The position numbers and the translations under genes were made by a program. Shown in pieces: positions 1 to 8,079 of a stretch of 42,452 nt of DNA; the first letter of the stretch is position 1, and every line of letters begins with the position of its first letter. Location: assembly GCA_030537495.1 (NCBI GenBank), contig JAUNMH010000013.1, forward strand, positions 1-42,452. The letters run 5' to 3'. Source of the DNA: Clostridia bacterium (lineage in GTDB: Bacteria > Bacillota > Clostridia > Peptostreptococcales > Anaerovoracaceae). The notes under the pieces are model-generated. The model saw only the letters and a list, made by a program, of their open reading frames with translations. It did no database searches and was not told where the DNA came from.

Positions 1-39
1 CGAAAAACACAAAATAAAACTGCCGAAAAATACAAAACA
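1..39 (+). repeat. Paired 23-bp-period repeat (cut by window edge)
   Basis: Two units of the motif GCCGAAAAAYACAAAA lie 23 bases apart just upstream of the DUF4143 ATPase gene; the first loses its leading base at the window edge. The same pair occurs at 23180-23220 in front of the deleted ATPase copy, and related pairs with the same 23-base period occur at 3427-3467 and 26234-26274. The position before two copies of the ATPase gene suggests a regulatory or protein-binding site. That role is inference. Confidence 0.6.
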
Positions 40-95
40 GACTTGAGTAATCGTTGGAATTAGAATATAATAGCAACATACAAGGCGGCGCAATT

Positions 96-1403
96 ATGCA
101 GCACATAAAAAGAGTTGTAGACAATGCTTTGGACAAGAAAGCTGAAGCTTTTAATGCAATAAATATAGTTGGCCCTAAGGGTTGCGGAAAAACTAGGACA
201 GCAAAGGAACGCTGTAAGACAATAATAGAATTTCAAGATGAAGAAAAAAGAGACGGGTATTTGGCGGTAGCACAGACTTCACCAAAGCTTTTTCTAAAAA
301 ATCCTAAACCTATCCTATTTGATGAATGGCAAGACGCAACGAAAATTTGGGGAACAATACGCAAAGACTGTGACGATCACCCAGAAAATGTAGGAGAGTA
401 TTATCTGACTGGGTCTTCAAGCAAAAAAGTAGAAACACCACATACAGGCACCGGAAGAATTACCGAAGTAACTATGTTACCAATGACGTTATGGGAAACT
501 GGCGAGTCAAATGGGCAGATATCCTTGTCCAATATTCTAACCGATGAGAGCTATGACTTTGATGGAGTTCTTTCATCACTCAAACTAGAGGATCTATTTT
601 TCACTGTATGTAGAGGTGGCTGGCCTAGATGTATGGCACTAAAAAACAATAACGCAAAGTTGGAAATTGCAAAAGATTACTATAAGCAAATCTACCTGAC
701 AGATATTAGTGCAGTCGATGGCGTAAAAAGAAATCCCGAATGGGCGAGAAGCCTGATGTGGTCATATGCTCGCAATATGGCAACAAAGGCAAAGAAAAGC
801 AAAATTTTTGCAGATGTAAAAGCAACACAAAACGTCTCAGATGTAACGTTAGATTCATATGTGCAAAAACTGGAAGAATTGTTTGTAATCAGGGACATTG
901 ATGCTTGGACCCCACAAATCCGATCGAAGACTGCAATAAGAAGCGGGAAAAAACATATATTTGTAGATCCATCCATTGGAATGGCAGCATTAGGACTAGG
1001 TCCAGACTATTTCAACAACGATTTAGACCTATTTGGGCACGCATTTGAAAATCTTGTTTTACGTGATTTGCTAGTGTACGCCAGCGCACATAACGCACGA
1101 ATTCTACATTACACAGACGATACTGGACTAGAAGCAGACGCAATCTACCAGATGGCGGATGGTAGATATGCCCTAATTGAAATCAAAACCGGCGAAAACA
1201 AAATTCCAGATGCAGAGAAATCACTACTTAAATTCAAGGAAGTTATAAAAAAACATAATGAAGAAGCCTCAAAGAATCCAGAACATCCAAGAGCAAAGTA
1301 CAGAGAACCATCTGCATTAATTGTAATTTGCGCAACAGCAACAATGGGTTATACGACAGACAGTGGAGTGAAGATTGTTCCCATAGGCTGCCTAAAAGAT
1401 TAG
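96..1403 (+). CDS. AAA+ ATPase with C-terminal DUF4143 domain
   Basis: A protein of about 435 residues of the AAA_14/DUF4143 family, abundant in anaerobes and without a firmly established role. The N-terminal ATPase domain has a Walker A motif GPKGCGKT and a Walker B-like ILFDEW. The C-terminal part carries ALIEIKTG with acidic residues before it, the pattern of a PD-(D/E)XK nuclease-like fold. I prefer the ATG at 96 because AAGGCGG lies seven bases upstream; an in-frame TTG at 54 would add 14 residues but has no ribosome binding site. The gene is preceded by a paired 23-bp repeat and followed at 1541 by a sigma factor gene. A twice-deleted copy lies at 23277-23991. Genes of this family often sit in accessory regions, as here. 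Confidence 0.85.
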   Translation: MQHIKRVVDNALDKKAEAFNAINIVGPKGCGKTRTAKERCKTIIEFQDEEKRDGYLAVAQTSPKLFLKNPKPILFDEWQDATKIWGTIRKDCDDHPENVGEYYLTGSSSKKVETPHTGTGRITEVTMLPMTLWETGESNGQISLSNILTDESYDFDGVLSSLKLEDLFFTVCRGGWPRCMALKNNNAKLEIAKDYYKQIYLTDISAVDGVKRNPEWARSLMWSYARNMATKAKKSKIFADVKATQNVSDVTLDSYVQKLEELFVIRDIDAWTPQIRSKTAIRSGKKHIFVDPSIGMAALGLGPDYFNNDLDLFGHAFENLVLRDLLVYASAHNARILHYTDDTGLEADAIYQMADGRYALIEIKTGENKIPDAEKSLLKFKEVIKKHNEEASKNPEHPRAKYREPSALIVICATATMGYTTDSGVKIVPIGCLKD

Positions 1404-1540
1404 CCAGTTATGTTCGAGGTTAGAGGAAACTCTTTATAAATATTCTTTTACGAATAAGTCCTTTTATGGCAGGATGATAATATAAATTATTCGTTGGCAC
1501 ATCACAGATATGATATACTATGAGTTAATAAGGACAGAAA

Positions 1541-2070
1541 ATGAGCACAGACGCAAGAATTAAAGTAGTTGAACTAATCGAAAAGAAATACAAGAAACTG
1601 ATTGAGCATATTGCAAGAGATATAGTAGCAGATGCATATCTGGTAGAAGATGTGTATCAGGAAGTGGTACTTAAGTTTATTTCGCGGCACGAAGATAAAT
1701 TTGAACTCCCACCAGACGAGATGAAAAATTACCTGTGTGCCGCAGTCAGAAATACTGCATTGAACATGTTAAAGAAAAATCAAAAAATGCTGTAGCTGAG
1801 CAGGATGAGATTGATCGCAGACAGCTGAACATGGATAGACTGGATCTGGAAGCATTTCAGGATCAATATGGTTTTGGGCTGGAAGTACAGGAACTTTTTG
1901 AAAAACTTGACAATAAGGATAAAGATATCCTTTGCTTGAAATATGGGGAAGGTTATTCCAATAAAGAAATCGGAGAAATGATAGATTTGAGCGAAGAATC
2001 TGTAAGAAAGCGAGTATACAGAGCCAGAATACGAATGAAGAGTATCCTGATAGAAAGTGAAGGAAAGTAA
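1541..2070 (+). CDS. Sigma-70-family (ECF-like) sigma factor, reading frame broken by -1 shift
   Basis: Two overlapping reading frames together form a small sigma factor of about 176 residues. The first (1541-1795) holds region 2, including the stretch YLVEDVYQEVVLKF and the end RNTALNMLKK. The second, in frame from before 1735 to 2070, holds region 4 with its helix-turn-helix (YSNKEIGEMIDLSEESVRKR). The frames join near 1770-1793, where there is a run of six A (1782-1787); one missing A would explain the break. This could be a real mutation, a sequencing error in the homopolymer, or frameshifting by the ribosome; no classical slippery heptamer is in frame. AAGGA at 1530 fits the start at 1541. 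No anti-sigma gene is adjacent in the same direction. The ECF-like promoter sites listed in this annotation are its possible targets. Confidence 0.75.
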
Positions 2071-2156
2071 CTATGAACGACTATTAGGAAATAAAAAGAG
2101 GCATAACAGCGGAGATTGCTGCTATGCCCATAGAATTGTCGCAGAAAGATATGAAC

Positions 2157-2648
2157 TTACTTAAGTCTTTCTTCCGATGACGCAATGATTTTTTTTATGT
2201 GATTTTTGTCTACAATCAGGTTATAATCGTGGCCCCGTTCGGTTTCCAAGTTAAATTTTAGTAGCTGTGACATATCGAGAAGTTTTTCTTTGATGCGAGA
2301 GTTATTTACTTGCTCAGGGTCAACTACCAGATCTAGAAAAAATGTTTCTGCATTAGACATCTGGTACCCACGATACAGTATAGATTCTTCGGCAATGGCA
2401 TTTACATTTTGTATAGCTACAAATGCATCTCTAGACAGTGTCTTGATCTTCTCGTCCTGCTCAGTTTTTGATAGACTGTCACTAGCTAAGACATCCTCCA
2501 TGCCATCTAATCTATATTGAATATCTCTCAAATTATAAGTTAGATTACGCATCACACCGACATTAAGATGCCAAAAACTAATTCCAAGAAGCAGGATGAT
2601 GACTAGTAAAATAGTTATAATGCTTGTGTATTGCTGTTTCTTGTTCAT
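2157..2648 (-). CDS. Small membrane-anchored protein of unknown function
   Basis: A 163-residue protein with a short basic N-terminus, one strong hydrophobic segment (residues about 9-27, rich in Ile and Leu) and then a mostly helical, charged region with several leucine-rich stretches. The predicted form is a single-pass protein with most of the chain outside the membrane. I do not recognise a family. It starts two bases after the stop of a 37-codon reading frame on the same strand, and about 220 bases upstream is the minus-strand ECF-like promoter site at 2843-2869. It is convergent with the sigma factor gene. A role as a target or partner of that sigma factor is inference from position. 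Confidence 0.7.
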   Translation of the reverse strand: MNKKQQYTSIITILLVIILLLGISFWHLNVGVMRNLTYNLRDIQYRLDGMEDVLASDSLSKTEQDEKIKTLSRDAFVAIQNVNAIAEESILYRGYQMSNAETFFLDLVVDPEQVNNSRIKEKLLDMSQLLKFNLETERGHDYNLIVDKNHIKKIIASSEERLK

Positions 2649-2650
2649 TA

Positions 2651-2764
2651 TTATACCCTCGCTACGTTTGCTTCATAATAAGGTATCTCTGCCTTGTAGA
2701 CGTATCCCTTATTTTTACCTTGATATGTACCCCTATAAGGATAATTAACTAAAGCACGTGACAT
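2651..2764 (-). CDS. Possible 37-residue small protein or decayed gene end
   Basis: An open frame of 37 codons starting MSRALVNYPYRG and rich in Tyr and basic residues, ending two bases before the downstream membrane-protein gene. In the same frame further upstream there is an ATG TGG CAA TAA beginning at 2788, which has AGGAGG ten bases before it. If that TAA were a sense codon, the frame would be one 46-residue gene starting Met-Trp-Gln. It may therefore be a gene with an early stop, or a leader mini-ORF followed by a small gene. No family recognised. Confidence 0.35.
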   Translation of the reverse strand: MSRALVNYPYRGTYQGKNKGYVYKAEIPYYEANVARV

Positions 2765-2782
2765 TTCATTTCTAACTTATTG

Positions 2783-2804
2783 CCACATCGGTAATACACC
2801 TCCT
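2783..2804 (-). promoter_or_regulatory. Leader block with mini-ORF start, shared with three other loci
   Basis: On the minus strand the block reads AGGAGGTGTATTACCGATGTGG. A closely related block follows the promoter sites at 37624 (block 37689-37707) and 39206 (39271-39289), and a weaker form follows the one at 36342 (about 36400-36417). Each time it lies about 37-47 bases after the -10-like element. Three of the blocks contain ATG TGG in a position to be translated. Confidence 0.5.
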
Positions 2805-2842
2805 ATTCCATTATCTTATTCCCATTTCTCTTCTATATTATA

Positions 2843-2869
2843 TAACCATAAAAAACTGCATTTTGGGAC
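2843..2869 (-). promoter_or_regulatory. Candidate ECF-type promoter (minus strand), upstream of 2157-2648
   Basis: Read on the minus strand this is GTCC, 18 bases, GGTTA, then an AT-rich tail with TATAGAAG. The spacing equals that of the four plus-strand sites at 24090, 36342, 37624 and 39206, and the downstream tail aligns with the one at 37624. A 16-bp perfect palindrome (2871-2886, centred on TTCGAA) lies directly upstream. Confidence 0.5.
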
Positions 2870-2886
2870 GAATTTTTCGAAAAATT

Positions 2887-3426
2887 TTCTAAATGGCATG
2901 CATATTCCGGTCAATTTGCACGCAAATTCCGAACTGAGCTGCATTACGTTTCCGCAGCAAACGTTGGGTGTACGTTCCAAGGGTGCCCTAATTTTCTGTT
3001 TTTGCAAATTTGGTGCGGATAACCTATCGTTTGTAGCACATTTGGCATGCCTGGCGGAAGCCAGTACCAAGCCAAAGTGCTGTAGCGTATAATTATATGT
3101 ATGCGTGAATATTGATAAAGGCTACCAGACAGAAATTGCCTAAGAGGACCTTAATAAAGCCGTCAAGATCGACCAATGAATGAAAGCTATAAGAAAAAAT
3201 GCTATATTATGGAAGAATTTTAGAAGGAAAATACCTTAGCAAGGAGTTATTGCCTTGCTTTATAGAGACAATAGAGAGCCGCGTGGTACTAAGTACTTTG
3301 AACATAGGCGAATGTGCCACGAATGATAAAACGCATCGTGAATAGGCGATGCATAAGGGTTGGGCACCCGTTTTAGCCAAGTAACTGGTTTGGATGGAGA
3401 ACCATTCTAGCTCAATAACCAATTTA
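2887..3426. other. Gene-free stretch with a run of hairpins
   Basis: No convincing gene here; the open frames present lack ribosome binding sites and family features. From about 3232 to 3420 several inverted repeats follow one another: AGCAAGG/CCTTGCT (about 3238-3260), CGTGG/CCACG enclosing GTAC repeats (about 3280-3320), GCATCG/CGATGC (about 3324-3352) and GGGT/ACCC (about 3359-3371). This could be a folded RNA or the remains of a mobile element. I do not recognise a known RNA class. Confidence 0.35.
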
Positions 3427-3467
3427 GCCGAAAAATACAAAACAAAAGTGCCGAAAAAAGCAAAATT
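3427..3467 (+). repeat. Paired 23-bp-period repeat
   Basis: Two units, GCCGAAAAATACAAAAC and GCCGAAAAAAGCAAAATT, begin at 3427 and 3450, 23 bases apart. They match the pairs before both DUF4143 ATPase copies, but no such gene follows here; the next gene is the diguanylate cyclase at 3717. It may mark the site of a lost ATPase gene. Confidence 0.6.
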
Positions 3468-3716
3468 GAAAGCCAAACCCTGAGAACTAAAGTAAAAAAA
3501 GGGGACCGATACAAACGAGAAAGTATGAAAAAACAGGGTGATAAGGTTGCTCTCTAAACAAGGTCCAAACAAGTTGCAAGGGAATATTGATACTGGAATC
3601 TCTGAAATGGTTATGTTAATATAATATGTATGAATTAAATAAGCTATTGGCTCATCCTTATAAGCCACCCGCGTACATATAGCAAGCGCCAATAACCAAC
3701 AGAAAGTGAGACCGCA

Positions 3717-4850
3717 ATGATAATTTGGCCAGAAATATTAGTAGCAAACGGAACCGTCATCCTAACGATGTGGTTCCTCCTCAACTGCAGAAGAAAAAAT
3801 AGAGGGACTATCCACGCCGAAGATAAAATCTACGACGCCATGGTCCTAGTTAATATGCTCGGCGCAATATCCGAGACAATCTCATTCTATATAGACGGCA
3901 AAACCATGCCCACAGGCAGAGTAATCAACTACGCAACCAACAGCATCTGCTTCATAGGCACCGTAACCCTTGCACTCCTTTGGGTTTTCTATGTAGAAGT
4001 GCGTATCTACCGAAACTATAAAAGAACACAGCACAACGCCAAAATCATAATGCTTCCATGGCTGATTGAAATAGCGGCAATTTTCTGCAACCTATTCGGC
4101 ACAGGAAGTCTGTTTCACATAACAGAGGCAAATGTTTATACGAGAAGTGACGGCGCAATAATAGGCTATATCACCCTAATTATATACTTCGCATATAGCA
4201 CCTACCTTGTGTACCATTCAAAGCGTCAGGGAATTAACCTCAGCTTCTTCCCCGTGCTGTACTTCGTAGGCCCATGCCTCGCCGGCGTTATTATTCAGAT
4301 GTTCTACTACGGTATCACAACGTCTTGGATCTCTGTCTCGGTCGCTTTGACCTTCGTTCAGATGCAGACCTATGCCGAGAACCTGTACACCGACGAACTC
4401 ACCGGCCTCTACAATCGCAGGTACCTTAACGGCCTCGTGTCCAAGGCAGATCAAACGACCAAAACCAACATCCACGGCATTCTAATCGACATGAACGATT
4501 TCAAAACAATCAACGATAGCCTGGGCCACAGCGTCGGTGACCGCGCCCTTTGCGTAATGGGTGATATTCTTTTTAAGTCCATTCCAGAAGGCGCCATCGC
4601 AACCCGTTACGGAGGCGACGAGTTCATCATACTCCTATTTGACGTCAGCAAAACCACCATACAGGCCACACTTGCCGAAATTAACGCCAATATTGCCGGA
4701 TTTAATGCTGCAGGTGCAGAACCCTTCAATTTGAGTGTATCCATGGGATACACAAAGATGGACATTGACGACACAACTGAGAGTTTCCTCCAGCATATGG
4801 ATGAGCAAATGTACAAAGAGAAGCGCAAGTATCACCAGCCACAGCAATAA
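3717..4850 (+). CDS. Membrane-bound diguanylate cyclase (GGDEF protein)
   Basis: A 377-residue protein: about seven hydrophobic segments in residues 1-218 followed by a GGDEF domain (about 222-372) that makes cyclic di-GMP from two GTP on the cytoplasmic face. The domain starts with the usual LYTDELTGLYNRR and has the intact active loop RYGGDEF at 297-303. The inhibitory RxxD site normally found nine residues before the loop is absent (residues 290-293 are Pro-Glu-Gly-Ala), so classical product inhibition is unlikely. There is no EAL domain. The start follows a weak AAAGTGAG site. The gene is richer in C-ending codons than its neighbours. It is single, with a hairpin after it. The signal sensed by the membrane part is unknown. 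Confidence 0.92.
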   Translation: MIIWPEILVANGTVILTMWFLLNCRRKNRGTIHAEDKIYDAMVLVNMLGAISETISFYIDGKTMPTGRVINYATNSICFIGTVTLALLWVFYVEVRIYRNYKRTQHNAKIIMLPWLIEIAAIFCNLFGTGSLFHITEANVYTRSDGAIIGYITLIIYFAYSTYLVYHSKRQGINLSFFPVLYFVGPCLAGVIIQMFYYGITTSWISVSVALTFVQMQTYAENLYTDELTGLYNRRYLNGLVSKADQTTKTNIHGILIDMNDFKTINDSLGHSVGDRALCVMGDILFKSIPEGAIATRYGGDEFIILLFDVSKTTIQATLAEINANIAGFNAAGAEPFNLSVSMGYTKMDIDDTTESFLQHMDEQMYKEKRKYHQPQQ

Positions 4851-4903
4851 TTTATCGCCAGGGTATCAAAACCTGCAACAATATAATCAGACCTAGATAT
4901 ACA

Positions 4904-4932
4904 AATGGCTCCATCCAAACGATGGAGCCATT
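4904..4932 (+). terminator. Hairpin after the diguanylate cyclase gene
   Basis: A perfect 12-bp stem (AATGGCTCCATC with GATGGAGCCATT) and a five-base loop, 53 bases after the stop codon. It has no clear T-run after it, so termination may be partial or factor-assisted. Confidence 0.55.
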
Positions 4933-5282
4933 AATGAATATTCCTCTCTTGATTAACCATTAACATACACAATATCCCCTGTGACAAAAAAATATTGCCC
5001 ACACACTCTAACGATATAACGAGCTAAAGCATTGCAGTTGCACAATTTTTTGCAAAAATTATTATGCAAAATCCCAGTAAAAAATTTTCCCTAAATGAAT
5101 ATGATGAAATGATGCATTAAGAAAAATAAGAAACTCATAATAAAAATACAAAAGAATTTTTTCGCATAAATATTCGAGAATGTTGTGTAATCGTTGAATT
5201 TTCAACAATAACAAGCCGTACGCTGCTTTTCAAATAAAGTGAAGAAAAAGTGACGAAAATTTGAATAAATAAAGAAATGCTC

Positions 5283-5311
5283 TTGAAAAAATGAAATCTT
5301 TTTGATAGAAT
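5283..5311 (+). promoter_or_regulatory. Sigma-A promoter of the peptide/D-amino-acid operon
   Basis: TTGAAA, 17 bases, TAGAAT, giving a leader of about 57 bases before the binding-protein gene. The gene-free stretch from 4933 to 5282 is very AT-rich and holds an inverted repeat GTTGAA-TT-TTCAAC at 5193-5206, a possible operator; I see no small gene in it. Confidence 0.65.
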
Positions 5312-5374
5312 TATGGAAACGTATCTTAGAGATACAAAAAAAGAACAATTAAAAGAGTAAGGAGAGAAGACATC

Positions 5375-6955
5375 ATGAAGAAAACAAAAAAGATGCTAGC
5401 TCTGCTCATGGCTGTGACTATGGCATGTACAATGTTTATGACCGGCTGTGGAGGCGGTGACAGTAGTTCAGGCGGGGACAGCAATACCCTAGTAATCGCT
5501 ATTCAAGAAGAAATTGAGGGTACAGACATTCAGCAAATCGGCTGGGAAAATGCAGTACATGGTTTACTTTACAGTCCATTAGTAACATACAGTGAAGATT
5601 TAAGTGAGGTTCTTCCTTGCTTCGCAGAAAGTTATAAAACATCAAAAGATGGTAAAACTATTACCTTTAAGATTCCTAAAGATGCAAAATTCTCCAACGG
5701 AGACACATTAAATGCAGAAAGCGTTAAGAAATCATTTGACAGATTCCTTAAGATTAGTGAATACGCAGGAGACTTAGGTGCGGTAGAAAGCATCGAAGCA
5801 ACTGATGATACAACCGTAGTATTCCACCTTTCAAAGGCAGCACCATACATGTGGGCAAACTTAACAAGTACTTATGGCGGACTTGTTGACGTTGATCAGG
5901 TTGAAGAGCTAGGAGAAGAAGAGTTTAACCGTGCAGCTGTTTCTAACGGAATGTACTATGTAGAAGACTGGCAGGCAGGTTCACAGATCGTTCTAGCTAA
6001 GAATCCATATTTCCAGACTTCAAATCCAAACGTTGAAAATAAAGGCGTTGGTAACTTTGATAAGATTATCGTAAGATTTATTCCAGATGAATTCACTAGA
6101 GTAAGTGAATTAGAATCAGGTAACGTAGATATTATCTGGGACGTTCCTACAGGAAGCGTTAAGGATGTTGAAGCTAACGACGACCTTCAAACATTCTACT
6201 ACAAGCAGGCAGGCGTATCATATGCTATGTTTAATACAGAAGCAGGCGCCTTAAAGGACATTAAAGTAAGAGAAGCGATTAATATTGGTATCGATAGAGA
6301 CCACATTGCAAAGGTATTAAATAATGTAGTAACTCCAGAATATGGTTATATCTCTGAAGCACAGGCTGGATATAGCAAAGAATACGCTGAGAAGTTAGAA
6401 AAAGAATATGCTTATAATCCAGATAAGGCAAAGGCTTTATTGAAGGAAGCAGGATACGAAGATAAAGATGGCGACGGAATCCTAGAAAAAGATGGCAAGA
6501 AGTTAAGCATTGAATACTGTGCAGCTACTGACAATGCAACAAGCAAGGCAACAGCTCCAATTATTCAGGAACAGTTAAAGGCTCTAGGCATCGACCTAAC
6601 TATTAAGGAATACGAAGGCGCATACATCAAGCAGTTGCAGAGAGATAGCAAGTTTGAAATGGCTGCTAGAAGATATGTTTGGAATGACGCAGACATTCTA
6701 TACTACGTATTCACAGAAGCATCAGGTTACCCTTGGCACAAGGCTGAAGTAACTGAAGCATTAGAAAAGGCTCGTTATACAGTTGATCCTGAAGAACGTG
6801 TAAAGGCATACGAAAAGTTCCACGATGAATTATTCAAGGAAATGCCAGCAGTATCCTTGTTCGCAGACAATTACTGCATCGCAACAACAAGTGAAGTAAA
6901 GGGCTTCAAGGTAACTAGCGACGGTAGACCTATATTTAACGACGTAACAAAATAG
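5375..6955 (+). CDS. Peptide ABC transporter substrate-binding lipoprotein (family 5)
   Basis: A 526-residue extracytoplasmic binding protein of the DppA/OppA type. The N-terminus is a lipoprotein signal peptide with lipobox MTGC (Cys at residue 25), followed by a Gly/Ser linker. The body has the family 5 features: the SPLVTYSEDLSEVLPCFAES region, KDAKFSNGDTLNAESV, and a late segment where the two lobes exchange. It should capture peptides or related compounds and deliver them to the permeases encoded downstream. AGGAGAG lies before the ATG. First gene of the operon, with the serine hydrolase gene 11 bases downstream. The ligand cannot be read from sequence; the neighbouring enzymes point to peptides containing D-residues or to N-acylated D-amino acids. 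Confidence 0.93.
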   Translation: MKKTKKMLALLMAVTMACTMFMTGCGGGDSSSGGDSNTLVIAIQEEIEGTDIQQIGWENAVHGLLYSPLVTYSEDLSEVLPCFAESYKTSKDGKTITFKIPKDAKFSNGDTLNAESVKKSFDRFLKISEYAGDLGAVESIEATDDTTVVFHLSKAAPYMWANLTSTYGGLVDVDQVEELGEEEFNRAAVSNGMYYVEDWQAGSQIVLAKNPYFQTSNPNVENKGVGNFDKIIVRFIPDEFTRVSELESGNVDIIWDVPTGSVKDVEANDDLQTFYYKQAGVSYAMFNTEAGALKDIKVREAINIGIDRDHIAKVLNNVVTPEYGYISEAQAGYSKEYAEKLEKEYAYNPDKAKALLKEAGYEDKDGDGILEKDGKKLSIEYCAATDNATSKATAPIIQEQLKALGIDLTIKEYEGAYIKQLQRDSKFEMAARRYVWNDADILYYVFTEASGYPWHKAEVTEALEKARYTVDPEERVKAYEKFHDELFKEMPAVSLFADNYCIATTSEVKGFKVTSDGRPIFNDVTK

Positions 6956-6966
6956 AAGAGGTAGGC

Positions 6967-8010
6967 ATGATTAACAAAACTAACCTAGAGGAGAGACTAG
7001 ATAAGGTCATCTCTCCAGTTATGAATGACAAGACACCTGGTATGGCGTTATTGATTGCACAAGGCGACGAGGTGCTAATACGTAAGGGTTATGGTCTTGC
7101 AGACTTGAAGACTGGAAGAAAGATTTCTCCAGATGATAATTTAATTATTGCTTCCAATACTAAGCAATTCACATGCATGGCTGTTTTGATGCTTGTGGAA
7201 AGAGGCTTGCTGAACCTAGATGATACAGTTGGAAAATTCTTCCCTGATTTTCCGGACGAAGTTAAAAAGGTTACAGTATGGCAGATGATGGTACATCAGT
7301 CAGGTATTAAAGAGTACTTCGAAGAGGATCGCTGGGAACCGACAGCAAAGGCAACAACTGACGAAATGATGGATATCATCAAAGGTTTCGGAGGCTTGGA
7401 TTTCGAACCAGGAGAGAAATTCTCATACTGCAATTCCTCCTATGTTATGCTAGGAAAAATTGTTGAAATGTTGAGCGGTATGAAATTTGGGAAATTCCTA
7501 AAAACCCAGATTTTAGATCCAGTAGGCATGACGAATTCTTTCGCACCTGACTATATGGATGATAAGCCAGAATCCTTAATTAAGGGATATACAATACAAG
7601 AGGACGGCTCTCTTAAAGAAGCTGAATACGATATGCTGCAAGTTGGATATGCAGACGGAAATATCCAGTCAAATGTAGATGATTTACTAAAATGGCACAA
7701 ATACCTGTATGAAAGCAATGAAGAAATTTTCTTAAGCAGAGAAAATTTAGAGAAGTGTTTTGTAAATACAAAGCTTAATGATGGAACTGAAACTGGCTAC
7801 GGTTACGGATTCTTCATCAATGGTTCAAAGTACCATGAGGGCCACGTAGAAGGAAAACATGAAATTTGGCACACGGGCGGCACAGCTGGATTCATATCGC
7901 GCGTATCGCGATTTGTAGATGATGATCTTTCAATCATCATGTTGACTAACTATGAGGGTCTCCCTAAAAATGAGATGTTCTTTAACATTATAAAAGAAAT
8001 CTATGCTTAA
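6967..8010 (+). CDS. Cytosolic serine hydrolase of the class C beta-lactamase family
   Basis: A 347-residue protein of the beta-lactamase/D-aminopeptidase/esterase superfamily. The three active-site motifs are intact: Ser63-Asn-Thr-Lys66 (SxxK), Tyr154-Cys-Asn156 (YxN) and His302-Thr-Gly-Gly, the HTG variant of the KTG box. It has no signal peptide, which argues against a periplasmic or secreted antibiotic-degrading enzyme and for action on imported material. Lying between a peptide-binding protein and its permeases, in an operon ending with an N-acyl-D-amino-acid deacylase, it is most likely a D-aminopeptidase or D-peptidase; this is inference from context. A perfect hairpin follows directly after the stop. 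Confidence 0.85.
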   Translation: MINKTNLEERLDKVISPVMNDKTPGMALLIAQGDEVLIRKGYGLADLKTGRKISPDDNLIIASNTKQFTCMAVLMLVERGLLNLDDTVGKFFPDFPDEVKKVTVWQMMVHQSGIKEYFEEDRWEPTAKATTDEMMDIIKGFGGLDFEPGEKFSYCNSSYVMLGKIVEMLSGMKFGKFLKTQILDPVGMTNSFAPDYMDDKPESLIKGYTIQEDGSLKEAEYDMLQVGYADGNIQSNVDDLLKWHKYLYESNEEIFLSRENLEKCFVNTKLNDGTETGYGYGFFINGSKYHEGHVEGKHEIWHTGGTAGFISRVSRFVDDDLSIIMLTNYEGLPKNEMFFNIIKEIYA

Positions 8011-8013
8011 ATT

Positions 8014-8043
8014 AAATGCTCCGTCTCCTCAGACGGAGCATTT
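8014..8043 (+). other. Intercistronic hairpin inside the operon
   Basis: A perfect 13-bp stem (AAATGCTCCGTCT with AGACGGAGCATTT) and a four-base loop, three bases after the hydrolase stop and 37 before the first permease. There is no T-run, so it more likely stabilises or processes the upstream message, or terminates only part of it. Such elements often make binding proteins more abundant than permeases. Confidence 0.6.
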
Positions 8044-8079
8044 ATGTAAATTTATGAAAGCACATAGAGGTAATTACTG

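Noticed and set aside
1459..1485. GTCC at 1459 as a sixth ECF-like site before the sigma factor gene (autoregulation)
   Set aside because: The expected CGTTA position reads ATATA, so it does not match.
1494..1521. TTGGCA and TATACT as sigma-A promoter of the sigma factor gene
   Set aside because: The spacer is only 14 bases; no other -10 at proper distance.
2816..3092. Open frames on both strands (84 and 64 codons)
   Set aside because: No ribosome binding sites and odd composition; the minus-strand one overlaps the candidate promoter.
3207..3692. 161-codon open frame on the minus strand
   Set aside because: It runs through the paired repeat and several hairpins, has no ribosome binding site and resembles no family; base composition explains it.
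6967..8010. Antibiotic-resistance beta-lactamase
   Set aside because: No signal peptide, HTG instead of KTG, and a peptide-transport operon context.
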